Below, one piece after another: positions 24,499 through 34,678 of a DNA stretch of 64,000 bases (position 1 is its first letter; every line of letters begins with the position of its first letter). A program made the position numbers and the translations under genes. Source of the stretch: Lentinus brumalis (lineage: Eukaryota; Basidiomycota; Agaricomycetes; Polyporales; Polyporaceae); the NCBI GenBank assembly GCA_001792895.1, contig MARA01000074.1, positions 25,053 to 89,052 on the forward strand, written 5' to 3'. The notes below the pieces were generated by a model, which was not told the origin of the DNA, searched no databases, and was given only the letters and a program-made list of their open reading frames with translations.

Positions 24499-24815
24499 CC
24501 AGAGGACTGAATAGAGGTAAAGTTTGACACTGACAGCTGGGCGACTCGCAGAGTCACGGCAACCACGTGACCGTGACGCGTCGCGGCGTACTTCACGCAC
24601 CAGCTGAGAGCGCTTGTTGTTGGACCACACCCCGACCACCACATCCATACTCTCGCCCCGGAGGACATGGGTCGCTACGCTGCCATAGGTGAGCATACAT
24701 TGTCAACGCCCCTCCTCGAGTCCTGTGGCATTCTATAAGCGGGGCCCGCCCTTGGGCCTCGGAGAACAGCCAGGACTTATCCAGGAGGGGTGGTTTCAGC
24801 TTGATTGGAGCGCGG
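24499..24815. promoter_or_regulatory. Shared divergent promoter of KDZ transposase and TET/JBP gene
   Basis: This is about 315 bp between the two divergent start codons. TCTATAAGC (24733-24741) is TATA-like on the plus strand. The arrangement suggests coordinated expression of the transposase and the dioxygenase. No other motif is convincing. Confidence 0.4.
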
Positions 24816-26619
24816 ATGAGTACTGACACGCGTATTCTACCGTATAGACACATCCCCAACCGTGTTCGGCTTCCACAAGGTGCGTCCAGTGCCCGAAAAC
24901 GCGTGCTCCGAGGCTCATCCCCGCCCCAGACGCGCGCCGGCGCCGCGTTCTCACCCTGGGATGCAGATGCAGGGGTGCCCCTGCATGCCCCATCCAGTCT
25001 CAACCTCGATGCGCTCTTCCGCGCGTCATTGAAGGAGAAAGCCGCCATGATGCAGAACGGCGAGGGCGTTCATGTAGACGAGCCCGACCTTGGACACCTG
25101 GAAGAGGCAGAACACTCCCACGGTCCCACGCGCAGCGCGAAGTCATGCCCGACCCCGCCTCCTGCCCACCAGCCCCCGTCCTCCCCCTGCTCATCCCCTC
25201 TTTCGTCGCCGCCATCTTCTCCGATGCTTGCGTCCCCAATATTCGCCACCGCCGAGCTACCTGCCCCCCTGCCCATCATTCTCGACGCCCCCGTAGTAGC
25301 TGCACCTGCGCCTCAACTGCGCTGCTCCGATGGACTCTCGAAGGCGGAGTTCCACAAGATGAAGAAGGTCCAGCGCAAGCGTGACCAACGCCGCGAGGAG
25401 CGGGAGAGGAAGCAGCGCGAGGCAGGCACCTCCTTGAAAGCGGCATGCCTGAAGCACCGAAGCGGCGGCGAGACGTTCGCCGCCAACTTTGCGCTGCGCC
25501 CGGAGAACGTGCATGTCGCCAGCACGGGTGTCATTGGCCGCGCGATCCGCGTTCTGCGGGACGTGCGCAAGGGTACGTCGCTCAAGAGTGCGAAACGGCT
25601 TGGGTTTGGATATGTCAAGTGGTCTGGCAAGTGCGTATATCGCGCTACTGTCCCCGCATGCGCTCGCTCACCTGCGGATGCCCATAGAAACAACTGCTAC
25701 ATTGCCGACTGCCACGGCACCATCTTCACCACTCTGGTCGGCGAGGCGAAGGACGCGCAGTGGCCTGCGCTTATCAAGAGGGTGACGGAGAAGTTCGAGC
25801 GAGCACAGAGGCTGCTGGCCCAGCTTGAGGACGAGCCAGAGCATAGGCGGGGCAAGTATTTCGCCGTGCACACCGGACATTCAATCGGCTCTGGGCAACA
25901 GGTGCGTACACAGCAACCTCGTCCCCGCTCGCGACTCTTACGGCAACATCAGCGGCCGGGAAATCTGCGCAACACCGTGAGGCGGCAGCAGATCATCGAC
26001 GACCTCAAGCAAGACCCCGATGTTGTGCGCGTCGCCAACTTTGCGAGCGGTACGTCGTCTCGTATGGCTGTACGCTATGTCGGTGCCAACGCCACACGCA
26101 GGCGCACTCAGCAACTACGTTCCGAACGTCCACAAGGTGTACCAGGATAATATGGAGGCTCTACTTGACTCCGATCCCTCGCTCAAGCGCAATTTCCCGA
26201 ACAACGTGTTCTCCGCTGCGACCTTCAACCTCGGGCCACGCGTCGCAACTCGTCCGCATCTGGATCACTTGAACTTCGCCTATGGCATGTGCGCCGTCCT
26301 CGCGCTAGGGAACTACGACTACAAGAAAGGAGGCCATATAATCCTGTGGGATGCGAAACTGATCATTGAGTTTCCCCCAGGTGCGACCATCCTGCTCCCC
26401 TCTGCAATCCTGCGACACTCGAATGTTTCAATCGCTCGCCATGAGACTCGCTACTCCTTTACCCAGTACACTGCGGGCGGGCTGTTCCGCTGGGTCCGCG
26501 CAGGATTCAGGACGCTCAGGTCATTGCGGGCAGCAGGGAGCGACTTAAGCAGTGAATATGAGGAGTGGAAGGATGGGTGGAGACTGTTCCCAAACGTTCG
26601 TGACATGTACGGCCACTGA
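24816..26619 (+). CDS. TET/JBP-family 2-oxoglutarate/Fe(II) dioxygenase
   Basis: The start at 24816 (MSTDTRILPYRH) opens a long exon. It contains a Pro/Ser-rich linker, a Lys/Arg/Glu coiled region (EFHKMKKVQRKRDQRREERE) and FAVHTGHSIGSGQQ. Two introns follow (about 25900-25965 and 26050-26101). The catalytic double-stranded beta-helix is in the last exon. It has RPHLDHLNFAYG with the HxD iron ligands, then KKGGHIILWDAKLIIEFPPG, LPSAILRHSN with the distal His, and ETRYSFTQYT with the Arg expected to bind 2-oxoglutarate. The family oxidises methylpyrimidines in nucleic acids. All expected ligands are present and the frame is open, so I infer an active enzyme. It lies head-to-head with the KDZ transposase, matching the known basidiomycete KDZ-TET/JBP pairing. 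Confidence 0.9.
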
Positions 26620-27071
26620 GCCAGCCTTTGGAGTCGTGTATCAGACAGCTATCTCCCTGAGGAATACAATGTTCTTGGCTGCCCATGCGCTCGTGCCCAC
26701 TGAAATGTTGAATGACTGGAGTGAATTTATATGACAATCTGGCGAGCTGCATACCCCGTTGGGGTACCTGTTTGAGTCTGTGTCTACAGCCTCTGGGGTG
26801 CCTTCGACATCGGACAGGCAGACTCGTGTTGCGAAGTCATGCAGGCTCCCCGCCAAATTGTAAGACGCGTCTTAAAATGTCAGACGCGTCTTACGGCGCT
26901 AGACCCCGGCGTGCACAGTAAGACGCCTCTGTCTCTGACAGGAACCCGACCTTCCAAGGTTCCACCTGCTTAGTCTATTACCTTCCTCCTCTCTCGCATT
27001 CTGTTGCGCTGTCACCGACCTTCATTCAAAGCCCTTCGCATCACTTGTTCTCAACTCTGTACTCTCGCGAG
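26620..27071. promoter_or_regulatory. Intergenic with ACGCGT dyads upstream of the small basic gene
   Basis: A perfect 14-bp palindrome, TAAGACGCGTCTTA, is at 26861-26874. A near copy, CAGACGCGTCTTA, is at 26881-26893 and a partial copy, TAAGACGCCTCT, at 26929-26940. ACGCGT is the core of the fungal MluI cell-cycle box bound by MBF-type factors. That use here is inference. The copies lie 130-210 bp before the start at 27072. Confidence 0.5.
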
Positions 27072-27793
27072 ATGAGCCAGTCCCAGACACCGACCGGTGA
27101 AGTGCAGACCCGCACGAAGGACCCCGTGAAGACAGCAAAGGCTCGGCTTTTGCGACAAGCTCGCAACAAACGCCACTACGAGAAGAAGAAAAGGTGTGTT
27201 GTACTACAAGTTCGTTGCTTACGGTGTACTTAGTAGTACTCTTTGTTGCAGGATGCGGGAATATCAGGCTCGACTACATGCATCGTACGAAGGCAGCAAG
27301 TCACGTAAGGGTCCTCCGGGCTCCGGAAGCGGCACAGCGGTGTAAGTTCCAAGCTATAACTACTCCGAACACTGGTGGACGGTATCTAATGCTATCGTGC
27401 CACCCATGCCCCAGGCTTCTCTCTCCCGTCACCCCTCCTGCAGGCTTGTCGGCGTTGGTACTGGCCCGAGTCGGTGAGCTGAACGCCCGGCTCGTTGCAT
27501 GGGGGTACCAGGACGATCCTCGCGAGCACACCGTGCACCTGAAGTCCCAGATCAAGAAATATCGTCGTCGGGCACGCTGGCCGGACGTTTGGCTTGAGGA
27601 TACCGGGAAATGGGTGATGGAGGGGGATGATATCGTTCGTGGATTAGAGGAGTTGATTGGCTCGGCCGCAATGGAGTTGCCCCACTCTCGTGTTGCACAA
27701 CTCTGGCAGACTGTGGCCTCGACGGCCTTCAACGCGATGGGGATGATCGCTATTACTCAATTCAAGGTCGATGATGTTGAGGCCTCTCTGTAA
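27072..27793 (+). CDS. Small basic protein encoded in the KDZ element
   Basis: Exon 1 (MSQSQTPTGEVQTRTKD to KRHYEKKKR) is strongly basic (RLLRQARNKRHYEKKK). After an intron, MREYQARLHASYEGSKS continues it. Further introns lead to a last exon with ALVLARVGELNARLVAWGYQ, then TVHLKSQIKKYRRRARW and a helical C-terminus ending VDDVEASL. The length is about 190 residues depending on splicing. The basic N-terminus recalls DNA-binding basic regions but no leucine zipper follows, so I do not name a family. It sits between the TET/JBP and RNase H1-N genes and is presumed cargo. Confidence 0.55.
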
Positions 27794-27937
27794 TGACCTC
27801 GCGCAGAGACACCAATGCCAAACTTTTCGCATGTTCAGATTGATGATATATATCCATAGTATTGTGGAATATGTGAGCAGGGTATCGAGATAGCGTATGT
27901 GTACCACAGCAGCAGGACAAGTGTGGTACTTTACAGA

Positions 27938-28857
27938 CTACAGCGGCAACTCCGACTCAAAAACTGGCACGCCCACCCTCCCCTTGCTCTCTGCATGCGT
28001 GAAGTACTGCTGCGCCTCCAAATAGCTATGGAAGGCCCGTACCTTCCGGCCTGGGTGCTTGCCAGCCATACTGAACGCGGTAATTCTATGCAGCGTCGGT
28101 GAGAAGGTTAATACAAAGGCGTATAGAGACTGCTTAACTTACTTGTCTGTATATACTCCTGGGGTATCACCGCGCACCACCGCGTACGCGCGGCCCTCAG
28201 ACACGATGATGGTCGAGGTGGTCGTGGTGGGTAGCGAGCTAGTGGTTGTGCGAGGCGTGTCCACGGACTCGGCGACGGCACTCAGACGAGTGCGAACAGG
28301 GGATCGCGGCGTGGGGAGCGGCGTAGGGAGTGCCGCACCAGGCATGGTGGGCGATGGAGTAGCCGGAGCTTTCTGGATCGCCTTCGGGGTCGAGGGAGCA
28401 CTCACATAAGTTGCCGATGACGTGGTAGAGGGAGTGGCGTGCAGCGAGGAGGAGGAAGCCGGGGGTATGCGGAGGTCTGTAGTAATCGCCGCGCGTGGCT
28501 CTGGAACCACCCATCGCTTCTTCTTCCAGCCAGGCCCATTCACAAACGCACGACGTGCAGCCTCCACGCCATCGAACCGTTTGAAGGTCGCTCCGCTGAA
28601 CCCGGTCACGAGAGGATTGGTTAGGCCCCTGCGGTGTTGTGAGATCGTCGTATGGAAGGCGATACTATCGGTCGTTCGAAATGCACATACCAGCTCATTA
28701 TTACCCCCACGCATCGCCCCACCCAGACCACATAAGCGTCCGCATCGTCGATGTCGCCGATGGGTACGATCTGCCCATACTCGTCGTATATCGGTGTTGC
28801 GCCGAGACTCAGAGCGAAGCGGTCGTACTCTTCACGTTGTTGTCGTGTTAAGGGCAT
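27938..28857 (-). CDS. Protein with two RNase H1-N/viroplasmin-like domains
   Basis: The start at 28857 gives MPLTRQQREEYDRFALSLG. The first domain runs ADAYVVWVGRCVGVIMSW, an intron, then GFSGATFKRFDGVEAARRAF. This is the YxVxxGRxxGVxxxW...GFxGAxFKxF..xEA pattern of the RNase H1 N-terminal (caulimovirus viroplasmin-like) domain. A Pro/Ser/Thr linker of about 120 residues follows. The second domain is RAYAVVRGDTPGVYTDK, an intron, then AGKHPGRKVRAFHSYLEAQQ, and the protein ends VFESELPL. The domain binds RNA/DNA hybrids or double-stranded RNA in RNase H1. No RNase H catalytic domain is present, so a nucleic-acid-binding role is inferred. Two introns are clear. It lies between other KDZ cargo genes. 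Confidence 0.75.
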
Positions 28858-29058
28858 TGGGCGACACCAGAGAGGTGCAGAACGGAGAGGAGGACGATAA
28901 GGACGCGACTCGGTCAAGCGAGCAGAGTGTGCGGAGGAGGAGTTGTGCAAAGAGGCGCCAAGTGTGGTCGCGGTCACCTGCCCTCGAACGCACAACTGGC
29001 GCCTAACCACGTCCAGCCATCTCCTCCTCGACGCCATTCGTCGTCACTACCTGCCACC

Positions 29059-32000
29059 ATGTCCCTTTCGAACATCAATCTCGAAATCTCAGAGGTTCAA
29101 CCCCAGCGCTCTCGAACCTCGGGCCCTACTCGGGACAATCGCAACGCGCACCGCCAAAGCAAGAAGAATGACACGGTCAACCCAGGCAAACGCGGTGCGA
29201 AGTCGACATTCCAAGGCATGCGGTGGGACTACCTAGTCGAAAACGTCGACGCTCTCAGAGACTGCAAGTTCTCTCGAGTCCGGAAGGCGCATGCGACCTT
29301 CTGGCACAACTTTTTCGCGCGTTATTGGGCAAAGTTTAATTGGCAGCTCCCTCTCGACCGCGACCCTCGTCCTGAAGATGTCTGGAAGACCGACCAGGAG
29401 TGCACCGCTGAGGAGCTCAAGGTGAAGTCAGATGTCATTGCGCAAACACAGGTGGTACGTCTTTGGATGAAATCGCTGCCAAGAACGCGACTAACTCAGA
29501 CGCACACAGCAATTGAAAACCTCCATGCACTATCTCGTCAACTCGCGCATCAGCAAGGAGTCCAATCCGTGGACGCTCATGCTGGCCTCACTCAAGCGAC
29601 AAGCAACCTGTCCTTCGCCGCGCCAGCTGGCCCCGTGGCAGCTTTACATGTCGTTGAAGGGTGACGAGATAGACGACATCTTCGCCTCCTGCTGGCCGCT
29701 TGCAGGTCTGGAGCCGAAGGATAGCCTGGCGTTCCGCGGCATTATTGCGCGCGAGCAGTTGGCCCTGGAATCAGACGAGTACAAGGAGTGGCTGAAGAGC
29801 GAATGCGTGCGCCGACACAAGGAGGATCTGGACAAGCACAGGCAGATGGGCACGGTACCCGAGGAGCTCACTGACGAGCAGTCGCGCGAATTGTGAGTCT
29901 ATTATTCCTTCTGCAATGTGTGCAATACTGAATGCATTGTCAGTGCGCGTGCTGAGCTCGCCCTGGCTGTGCAACCACTTTTGGAGATCATCGCCGACCT
30001 CACCGGCTTCCATGTCTCCTTGATCTGTGGACTTGTGTTCCCAAGCGGTCCCCAGGAATTCCAGATAAAAGTGTGAGTACACGGCATCCTGTTGTCTCGC
30101 CCCTGTCCTGACGGCCTTGGCTCTTGTGTGCAGCATCAATGCGGGGAAAACCGACAGACCAATCCCGATGACATGGAACCAGCACGAAGGCGAACGGTTC
30201 CATAGCGACGTCATTGGTTCGTTCGTTCGCTTCCTTACCCACACCACTGGTATGTCATATCTCGTAGCGTTGATAGATTACATTGCTGATGTCTCTCTAG
30301 GCTTCAAGACTCGCATGGCCGCCCTGGGGACCGCGTCTGCGCCCGCTCAACAGCCTGCCAGTGACGCTAGCACATCGGCTACGCCGCTGGGAACCCCTTT
30401 GCTGTCCAATCTCGACCCCTCCCTCAGTACTGCGGCTGCCGCCGGACCTTCTAATACCAGCTCGAAGCGGGTCGCCGCGAAGGCTCGCCAAGGGAAGTCC
30501 AAGGGTCAGCGCAGCCGTTGACGTCGTGGAGGGGTTGCCGAGGAAACATCGGAAGAGGAGTATGATGATGATGAGGAAGAGGAGGACGAGGATGATGTCC
30601 CGAGAGACCCATGGGACCTCGACGCGACGCCGTATAGTCGTCCCTCCCGCGCCCTCGGGGATGCCGACGATGGTGACGATGAGGAGGAGGCTGGGGACGG
30701 GAGTCAGGAGGTCCCTACTCCAGAAGAACTCGGCCTGAACGATGCAGTGAAGGAGGAGCTCGCTGCGCTCTCGCGCCAGGCGCGTCGCCGCTGACTGCTG
30801 TCCTTGTCCCGCATGTCGGAGTACGAGCTGCAGGCAGTCTGCATGCGAGCGCAGAATGCCGCAACTATGCGCCGCATTGATCAGGAGCATGGCATCTTCC
30901 CCAAGCCCAAGCCCAAGCCTCGCCCACGCCCTCGAACCGATGCCTCGGCGCCTCGTCGACAGTCTGCAAGGCTGAATGCTGCACAGGCGGCGCAGGACCC
31001 GACTCGCGTGCCCGACGACCCGCAAGGCCCGACTAGCACGCCCGACGAGCCGCAGGACCCGACTCGCACGCCCGACTCGCCGCAGGGCGCGACTCGCGTG
31101 CCCGACAACACGCAGAATGCGACTCGCACGCCCAGCGAGCCGCAGGACCCGACTCGCACGCCCGACAACCCGCAGGGCGCGACTCGCGTGCCCGACAACA
31201 CGCAGGATGCGACTCGCGTGCCCGACAACACGCAGGATGCGACTCGCACGCCCAGCGAGCCGCAGGACCCGACTCGCACGCCCGACAACCCGCAGGGCGC
31301 GACTCGCGTGCCCGACAACACGCAGGATGCAACTCGCACGCCCAGCGAGCCGCAGGGCACGACTCGCACACCCAACGAGCCGCAGGACGCGACTCACATG
31401 CCCGACGACCCGCAGGACGCGACTCGCATGCCCGACGACCCGCAGGGCCCAACCCGCGTGCCCGACAACATGCAGGACGCGACTCGCACGCCCAACGACC
31501 CGCAGGACGCAACTCGCACCCCCAATGACCCGCAGGACCCGGCGCGCATGCCCGACGGCCCGAAGGACGCGACTCACATGCCCGACGACCCGCAGCACCT
31601 GACTCACATCGACGAACAGGACCCAGCGCGCATGCCCGATGTCGTGCGGGACTTGACATGCACACCCGGTGTGGCGCAGGACGCGTCGCACGCCGCTGAT
31701 GTCACACAGGACATCGAGCCCGTTGCTGGTGTCGGAGGTGAACCTAGTCAAGGACTCAGTCGTGGTCAGAAGCGTCCCCGCGACGTAGATGGCGTTGCTG
31801 TCCCCGAGTGTCCGGCTGTCGACGACTCGCAGTGGCCGACATGGCTGCGCGAGGCGTACGACTTCTTGATCGAGAAGGACTACGGTCCTATCTTCAAGCG
31901 TGCGGTGCAGTGGTGGGCCACGCTTGAGAGGGTATATGGGTTGGAGAGTGGGGTAAGTATCCCATGCTGCGTCTTGCATTTCATCGCTCATACATTCATG

Positions 32001-32481
32001 CAGAGAAAGGGCCTTGGCACTGCGGGTTGTCCAGAGGAAGTGGGGAACTGGATGCGCCTCGACAGGCGCAAGCTGCAGAAGAATCCTGCGATCAAGGACA
32101 TCGCAGCGTACGTCGATGGCTGGTGGATGTGGTGGGCGCAGCTGCAACCAGCCTGGAGGCAGCGCGATCTCAAGGGGCGGCCCATCCTTGATGGCGTCGT
32201 CGCTGGTGGATGGGGCAAGAACCTCTGCCGCCCCGGAAATAATGGTGTCCTGCTGCTTCTGCTCAGTTTGATGTGGTGGAAGGAGGCTGCAGCAGATGTC
32301 GGTCAGTGGGATCTTGCAGTCCACGATGTAGGCTGGGTGATAGCGCAGATGGCGCAGTGCTCAAGGTGCGCAAAGCTAGACGTCGGTTGATTGGAATACT
32401 GACGATATCTGTGGCAGGGACTCTTTACTGGCCGACGACACTGAGGAGGGTCCTCTTCAAAAGAAGAGCCGCAGTAAGTAG
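29059..32481 (+). pseudogene. Large KDZ accessory protein: HMG-like N-terminal half, 20-unit repeat, Trp-rich C-terminus; two in-frame TGA
   Basis: ATG at 29059 has a good context (GCCACCATGT). Exon 1 carries KAHATFWHNFFARYWAKFNW, typical of a widespread agaricomycete domain. After an intron comes APWQLYMSLKGDEIDDIFAS, then FRGIIAREQLALESDEYKEW and CVRRHKEDLDKHR. The spacing of W/Y/K residues resembles a divergent HMG box, as reported for KDZ-linked proteins. Later exons give INAGKTDRPIPMTWN and a Ser/Ala linker. TGA codons interrupt the same frame at 30519-30521 and 30792-30794, with open acidic coding between and after them. The 10-residue repeat follows at 30993-31592. Then come WPTWLREAYDFLIEKDYG, an intron near 31.95 kb, a Trp-rich segment (AAYVDGWWMWWAQLQPAW) and a basic tail ending QKKSRSK at 32481. 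The TGA codons make it a pseudogene unless spliced out or read through. Confidence 0.6.
30993..31592. repeat. Coding minisatellite: twenty 30-bp units
   Basis: The unit encodes QDATRTPDNP with variants at most positions (QGATRVPDNT, QDATHMPDDP). Period and frame are constant for twenty units. Some units fall into a higher-order order (blocks of three to four units near 31140-31350 recur almost identically), which suggests unequal exchange. Antisense frames also stay open because of the repeat composition. They are not genes. Confidence 0.95.
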
Positions 32482-32991
32482 ATGATGCTATGTATCTACT
32501 GTACTGGCACCGCTCTCGTATGTTTGTCAATACTGTAACTTCCATTTGATTTGACTTTCCTTCTAACAACTTGGGTGATTGACTTGCATGACCTTGAAGT
32601 TACGGTAAGAAAAACTTGTAACGCGCGGTAAGACCACTTGTGACACACAGTAATGCCCAGTAAGAACGACTTCTAGGTCGTGGACTCGCAGTAAGAACGA
32701 CTTGTAGGTGGCGGACTTGCAGTAAGAACGCCTTGTAGGCCATAGTGATAGTAAGGATGATTCAAAAGTTGTAAGCCAGCTTAGATCTACCAACTTTGTT
32801 ACTCGTCCTTAGGTCTTATGAGTCACAGTTACTGCAGGTAAGTCCAACTAGTAGGCAGCGCTGTTTGTTATGAGGATAAGTCCAGCACAGCCGCTGAAAA
32901 CAAAGTGCCGAAGAGAACATACCAAATCTGGACAACATGCCTGTGGAATATCCCCATCTGGGACGGCTGCAACATCCAGCCCGGGAGGTAT
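32482..32991. repeat. Right subterminal region of the KDZ element with 31-bp direct repeats
   Basis: There are three clear units at 32658, 32689 and 32720, each starting CAGTAAGAACGNCTTNTAGG. Diverged copies occur upstream near 32600 and 32627 (GGTAAGAAAAACTTGTAACG) and a partial one after 32750. They lie 240-340 bp inside the right terminal repeat and no counterpart was seen at the left end. They are probably subterminal binding sites. Confidence 0.7.
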
Positions 32992-33151
32992 CCCATATTG
33001 GGAACAAGCCGAGAAGCTGACGGAGGGTACCAGGGCAAGCTACGGATATGGCCCGGAGGTCGTATTATAATATAGAACAACTGGTTCGTTTTGTAAAACA
33101 TGTGCGAGCCTACGACCGGTTCGTTTTATAAAATAACTACAACAGCTGCTG

Positions 33152-34614
33152 CCGGTGTGGGCAAGCCATCGGTTTTCAGCGGCCTCCCCGTGACGTTCAG
33201 CGTGCCGACCATGTTCCCCCCTGACGTGATGCATCATCTCGCCCTCAATATTCCCGACATCATGATTGGACTGTTCACTGGGACGTTTCGCTGCGCAACC
33301 TCCGACAGCGTGCATGATTGGCCCTGGGCCGTCTTGTTCTCTGAGTGGATGTGGGAGCAACACGGCGAACATGTTGCTTCTATGTCCCTGTCCCGGACCC
33401 TGCCTAGCTCGTTCGATCGAACTCCCAGGAACATCGCTGCCAAGATCAACAGTGGTTACAAGGCCTGGGAGCATATGTATCATTTCTATGTCCTTCTGCC
33501 AGGTCTCCTCTATGCTATCATGGACAACGAGTTCTACGGCCACTACTGCAAGCTTGTCGCGGGTGCTCGTGCCGTGCTGCTTGTGGAATCCCCAGACGAG
33601 TTTCGCCCGCTTGCGCACAAGCTGCTCATCGAATTTGTCGAGGACTTCGAGAGGCTGTACTATCGCCGCCGGCTCGACCGCCTGCACTTCTGTCGTCACA
33701 GCATTCACCAGCTCCTCCACCTCATGCCAGAGACCTTCCTCCGCGGCCCGCTGTGGCTGATCTCACAATGGCCGATGGAGAACGCGATTGGAAATCTCAC
33801 CCGTGAGATCGGCTCAGATTCGCTGCCCTATGCAAACTTCGCTGAGCGTGCCTTGCGGCGCTGCCAGGTTTGCGCACTTGTTGCCATGTTCCCAGCCCTT
33901 GGCCAGATCGAGAAGCTTCCCAAGGATGCCATCGAACTGGGCAACGACTATGTTCTGCTCGCTTGGGGGAAGGCAGCGCGGGCAACAGAGCTGCCTCCAG
34001 ACGAGGCTGCGGCCCTGGTGACGTACCTGCGAGGATGCAACATTGTGGTTCCACAGACCTGGAAGCCTGCAGCCTGGAAGTGGGCGCGTCTCCGGCTGCC
34101 CAACGGACAGATTGCTCGGACCGCCTTCGGGGAATGCAAGGGCGAGGCACGCGGCAAGCCGGTGCATCGGTCGCGCATGGTAAAGGTAATGTATAGCATC
34201 ATATTGTGTCAATGTATGCACTGACATTGTACACAGCTCCGCGGAGACACCTTTGCCGAAGTCAAGTACTTCTTTCGGCTGAAGACGAAGGACGCACATG
34301 GTGTCGAACGGACAGCCAGCCTTGCCATGGTTGCCGACTACACGCCTCCGGACCCCGCAATCTTGAGGAAAACATACGGTGTTCTCATGGTATGCCGTTA
34401 TGAAGGCGGACATTCCCGCCGTGTCGTGGACGCTAAGGACATACTCACTGTCATGGGTATGTGCTGGTTGCGCCCGAAACCTGTAGAGCTGTACCATCCG
34501 CGTGCTGCAGAACTCTACCATGACCGCTACTTCGTTGCTCAGAAGCTCGGGTTCGACATGATGTGGATCGGTCGCGTACAGGACCCAATTGTGGACGATG
34601 GCGCGGACGGCTGA
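33152..34614 (+). pseudogene. Tnp2 (CACTA/EnSpm) transposase, 3' part, downstream of the KDZ insertion
   Basis: The frame resumes with GVGKPSVFSGLPVTFSVPTM and FPPDVMHHLALNIPDIMIGL. It continues with the conserved C-terminal Tnp2 region: SSFDRTPRNIAAKINSGYKA, FVEDFERLYYRRRLDRLHFC, HQLLHLMPETFLRGP and QWPMENAIGNLTREI. An intron (34186-34236) precedes the last exon, LRGDTFAEVKYFFRLKTKD to DDGADG and stop at 34614. It is collinear with the 5' part at 18660-20449. The two parts together make a full-length Tnp2 of ordinary domain order. I saw no stop codon or frameshift in this half. Confidence 0.9.
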
Positions 34615-34678
34615 TGCATACTACTTGTTGTACAGTATATTACATGATTATGATACAATATGCGAAGACATCAGCTCC
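34615..34678. other. Short convergent intergenic region
   Basis: This AT-richer 64-bp gap lies between the Tnp2 stop and the end of the minus-strand gene. It presumably contains both 3' ends. Confidence 0.4.

Larger units (their letters stand above)
20450..33151. mobile_element. KDZ transposon carrying TET/JBP and accessory genes, 12.7 kb
   Basis: Terminal inverted repeats of about 155-160 bp bound the element (20450-20607 and 32992-33151). Each contains two copies of TTTTAYAAAACGAACC in the same orientation relative to the end (20468 and 20502; 33083 and 33118 on the minus strand). Inside are five genes: CxC2-type KDZ transposase (-), TET/JBP dioxygenase (+), a small basic protein (+), a double RNase H1-N-domain protein (-) and a large HMG-like/repeat protein (+). 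The element sits inside a Tnp2 gene. Linkage of KDZ transposases with TET/JBP genes and a divergent HMG-domain protein is an established feature of basidiomycete KDZ transposons. Boundaries, nesting and the other cargo come from this sequence. Confidence 0.85.

Noticed and set aside
30297..32324. Minus-strand 675-codon frame and other antisense frames across the 30-bp repeat array
   Set aside because: They stay open only because the repeat is GC-rich and phased. The plus strand has exon structure and non-repeat conserved segments on both sides.
30993..32750. Regular 30-31 bp repeats that could suggest a CRISPR-like array
   Set aside because: Units are contiguous with no unique spacers, one array is coding, and the organism is a fungus.
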